Positions 63,157-64,000 of a stretch of DNA of 64,000 bases are shown in pieces. This DNA is from Legionella sp. (lineage in GTDB: Bacteria; Pseudomonadota; Gammaproteobacteria; Legionellales; Legionellaceae). The DNA lies in NCBI GenBank assembly GCA_031291095.1, contig JARLJR010000124.1:1-64000 (forward strand). Direction: 5' to 3'. The position numbers and the translations under genes were made by a program. Below the pieces are notes generated by a model that worked only from the letters and a program-made list of their open reading frames with translations, ran no database searches and was not told where the DNA came from. Position 1 is the first letter of the stretch. Each line of letters begins with the position of its first letter.

Positions 63157-63717
63157 TTAAGCTAAATTAAACTCTGCTAAAGTGCAATATAAACGCCCTC
63201 CTTGTGCAGGCCGACTTTCAATAAGATAAATTTTATCAATTAAAACAGGAGAGATAGTAGTGTTCTTAATTTGTTTTATCCAGCCTTGAGATAGATTATG
63301 TCTTTGGACTCTCCCCATGGACATATGCCCTCGAAATGGACGAGTTTCAACAGAACATCCCAATTCAACAAGAATCGGGTTGATGCACTCAGACAATTGC
63401 TTTAGTGTTTTCTGGGGCTCCACAGATAACGAAAGTATTTTAGGATGATCCAGGCTTGGAAACCACTCCAGAGGACCTAAGTGCAACCAAAATGAAGGCT
63501 GGTTTTTCACCAAAATAGTGGCCCGCTCAATGAGCACGGCTATCTGCTCTTGCGGAATTGCATTGATAAATTGCAAGGTACAATGTAAATTCTCTAAACC
63601 AATCCATCTTAACGTTTTCTTTGGAAATACCGGTCGAGCAAGCTCCAAAATACGTCTTAATGGCTCGTGTATGGATTTAGGTGGACGAATGGCGAAAAAA
63701 ACACGCACTGTATTCAT
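63157..63717 (-). CDS. thpR: RNA 2',3'-cyclic phosphodiesterase (LigT/ThpR)
   Basis: 186 residues. It belongs to the 2H phosphoesterase superfamily, with the two required motifs HCTL (near residue 49) and HMSM (H-x-S in place of the more usual H-x-T). The N terminus VRVFFAIRPP is typical of LigT/ThpR. The enzyme opens 2',3'-cyclic phosphates on RNA ends to 2'-phosphates. ATG 63717 with AAGGGA in front replaces the upstream TTG 63735. Confidence 0.87.
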   Translation of the reverse strand: MNTVRVFFAIRPPKSIHEPLRRILELARPVFPKKTLRWIGLENLHCTLQFINAIPQEQIAVLIERATILVKNQPSFWLHLGPLEWFPSLDHPKILSLSVEPQKTLKQLSECINPILVELGCSVETRPFRGHMSMGRVQRHNLSQGWIKQIKNTTISPVLIDKIYLIESRPAQGGRLYCTLAEFNLA

Positions 63718-63841
63718 TATTCCCTTTCTGACCAAATGTTCATTTATTACTAGAAGTATATCGCTTAAAATACAAGTACACGTGCCCGGTTAGTGGCGCG
63801 TCATTAACACAGACTTAAAAATAATAATTAATGGAGCTTTT

Positions 63842-64000
63842 ATGAAATTCAGTACCAAATTATCACTATTAGCCGGAGCCTTAATCTTCGCAGGTTCCTC
63901 TTTTGCTGATCCAGTATGTCCAGATCTCAAAGAAATTCAATTAGGTGGATTCTCTGTAGCCTTTGGTACTGCAAATCATTATTTCACTTATAAGCTTAGT
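63842..64000 (+). CDS. Exported protein, N terminus only (cut by window end)
   Basis: 53 codons are visible. A clean signal peptide (MKFSTKLSLLAGALIFAGSS, cleavage after FA near residue 22) is followed by DPVCPDLKEIQLGGFSV. GGAG five bases before ATG 63842 supports the start. The opening resembles a set of small periplasmic Legionella proteins annotated as DUF4949, but too little is present to be sure. Confidence 0.75.
   Translation, partial: MKFSTKLSLLAGALIFAGSSFADPVCPDLKEIQLGGFSVAFGTANHYFTYKLS

Overview
The window looks like a chromosomal accessory-rich segment of a Legionella species. It is AT-rich, most genes start at ATG behind AAGGA/GGAG-type ribosome sites, and ordinary gamma-proteobacterial metabolic genes are interleaved with large proteins built from eukaryote-like modules, as in Legionella effector loci. 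The species cannot be fixed from the sequence alone. No rRNA, tRNA, CRISPR array, transposase or phage gene was found.

Layout. 1-343 is a tandem array of a 109-bp inverted-repeat element. 344-8506 holds two giant paralogous proteins (minus strand) with a CE-clan Ulp1/YopJ-type cysteine protease signature (His-Asp-Gln-Cys) and a central kinase-like signature; the gap between them is nearly filled by another copy of the same element. 8804-12336 (plus) carries a eukaryotic-like protein kinase, a patatin phospholipase and a YihY/BrkB membrane protein. 12342-23764 (minus) is a natural-product locus: a 3266-residue FAAL-polyketide synthase without an acyltransferase domain, followed by a flavin monooxygenase.

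24472-31265 carries a cysteine-dioxygenase-like cupin, a small exported protein, a lysoplasmalogenase-type membrane protein, an exported papain-like protease, DUF1415, a membrane protein, a membrane-anchored cyclic-nucleotide-binding-fold protein, a histidine-rich protein and a vWA protein. 31459-36010 carries a HAD-like protein, a class 3 lipase and a GDSL esterase. 36079-45896 is mainly metabolic: ilvE-glsA, an ankyrin protein, an MFS transporter divergent from an Lrp regulator with an N-acetyltransferase gene behind it, an aldehyde dehydrogenase and an NRDE/TANGO2 protein. 45905-48177 is a divergent pair of unrecognised paralogs with a conserved His-Gly...Cys pattern. 48196-52368 carries lldD and the glyoxylate bypass operon aceB-aceA.

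52504-61262 carries an exported alpha/beta hydrolase, a YdcF protein, an exported unknown protein, an SH2 plus U-box fusion, a second patatin, a large protein with an ADP-ribosyltransferase-like signature and a helical protein with a bipartite nuclear-localisation-like signal. The end holds an AhpD-like protein, a small membrane protein, a polysaccharide deacetylase, ThpR and a truncated exported protein.

Together, the probable host-directed activities (protease/kinase-like, kinase, five lipolytic hydrolases, ankyrin, SH2/U-box, ADP-ribosyltransferase-like) sit among core metabolism for lactate, acetate or fatty-acid and amino-acid use. Secretion of any of them by Dot/Icm is inference from genus and domain content. 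Several short hairpin repeat families recur at gene ends and probably serve as terminators.
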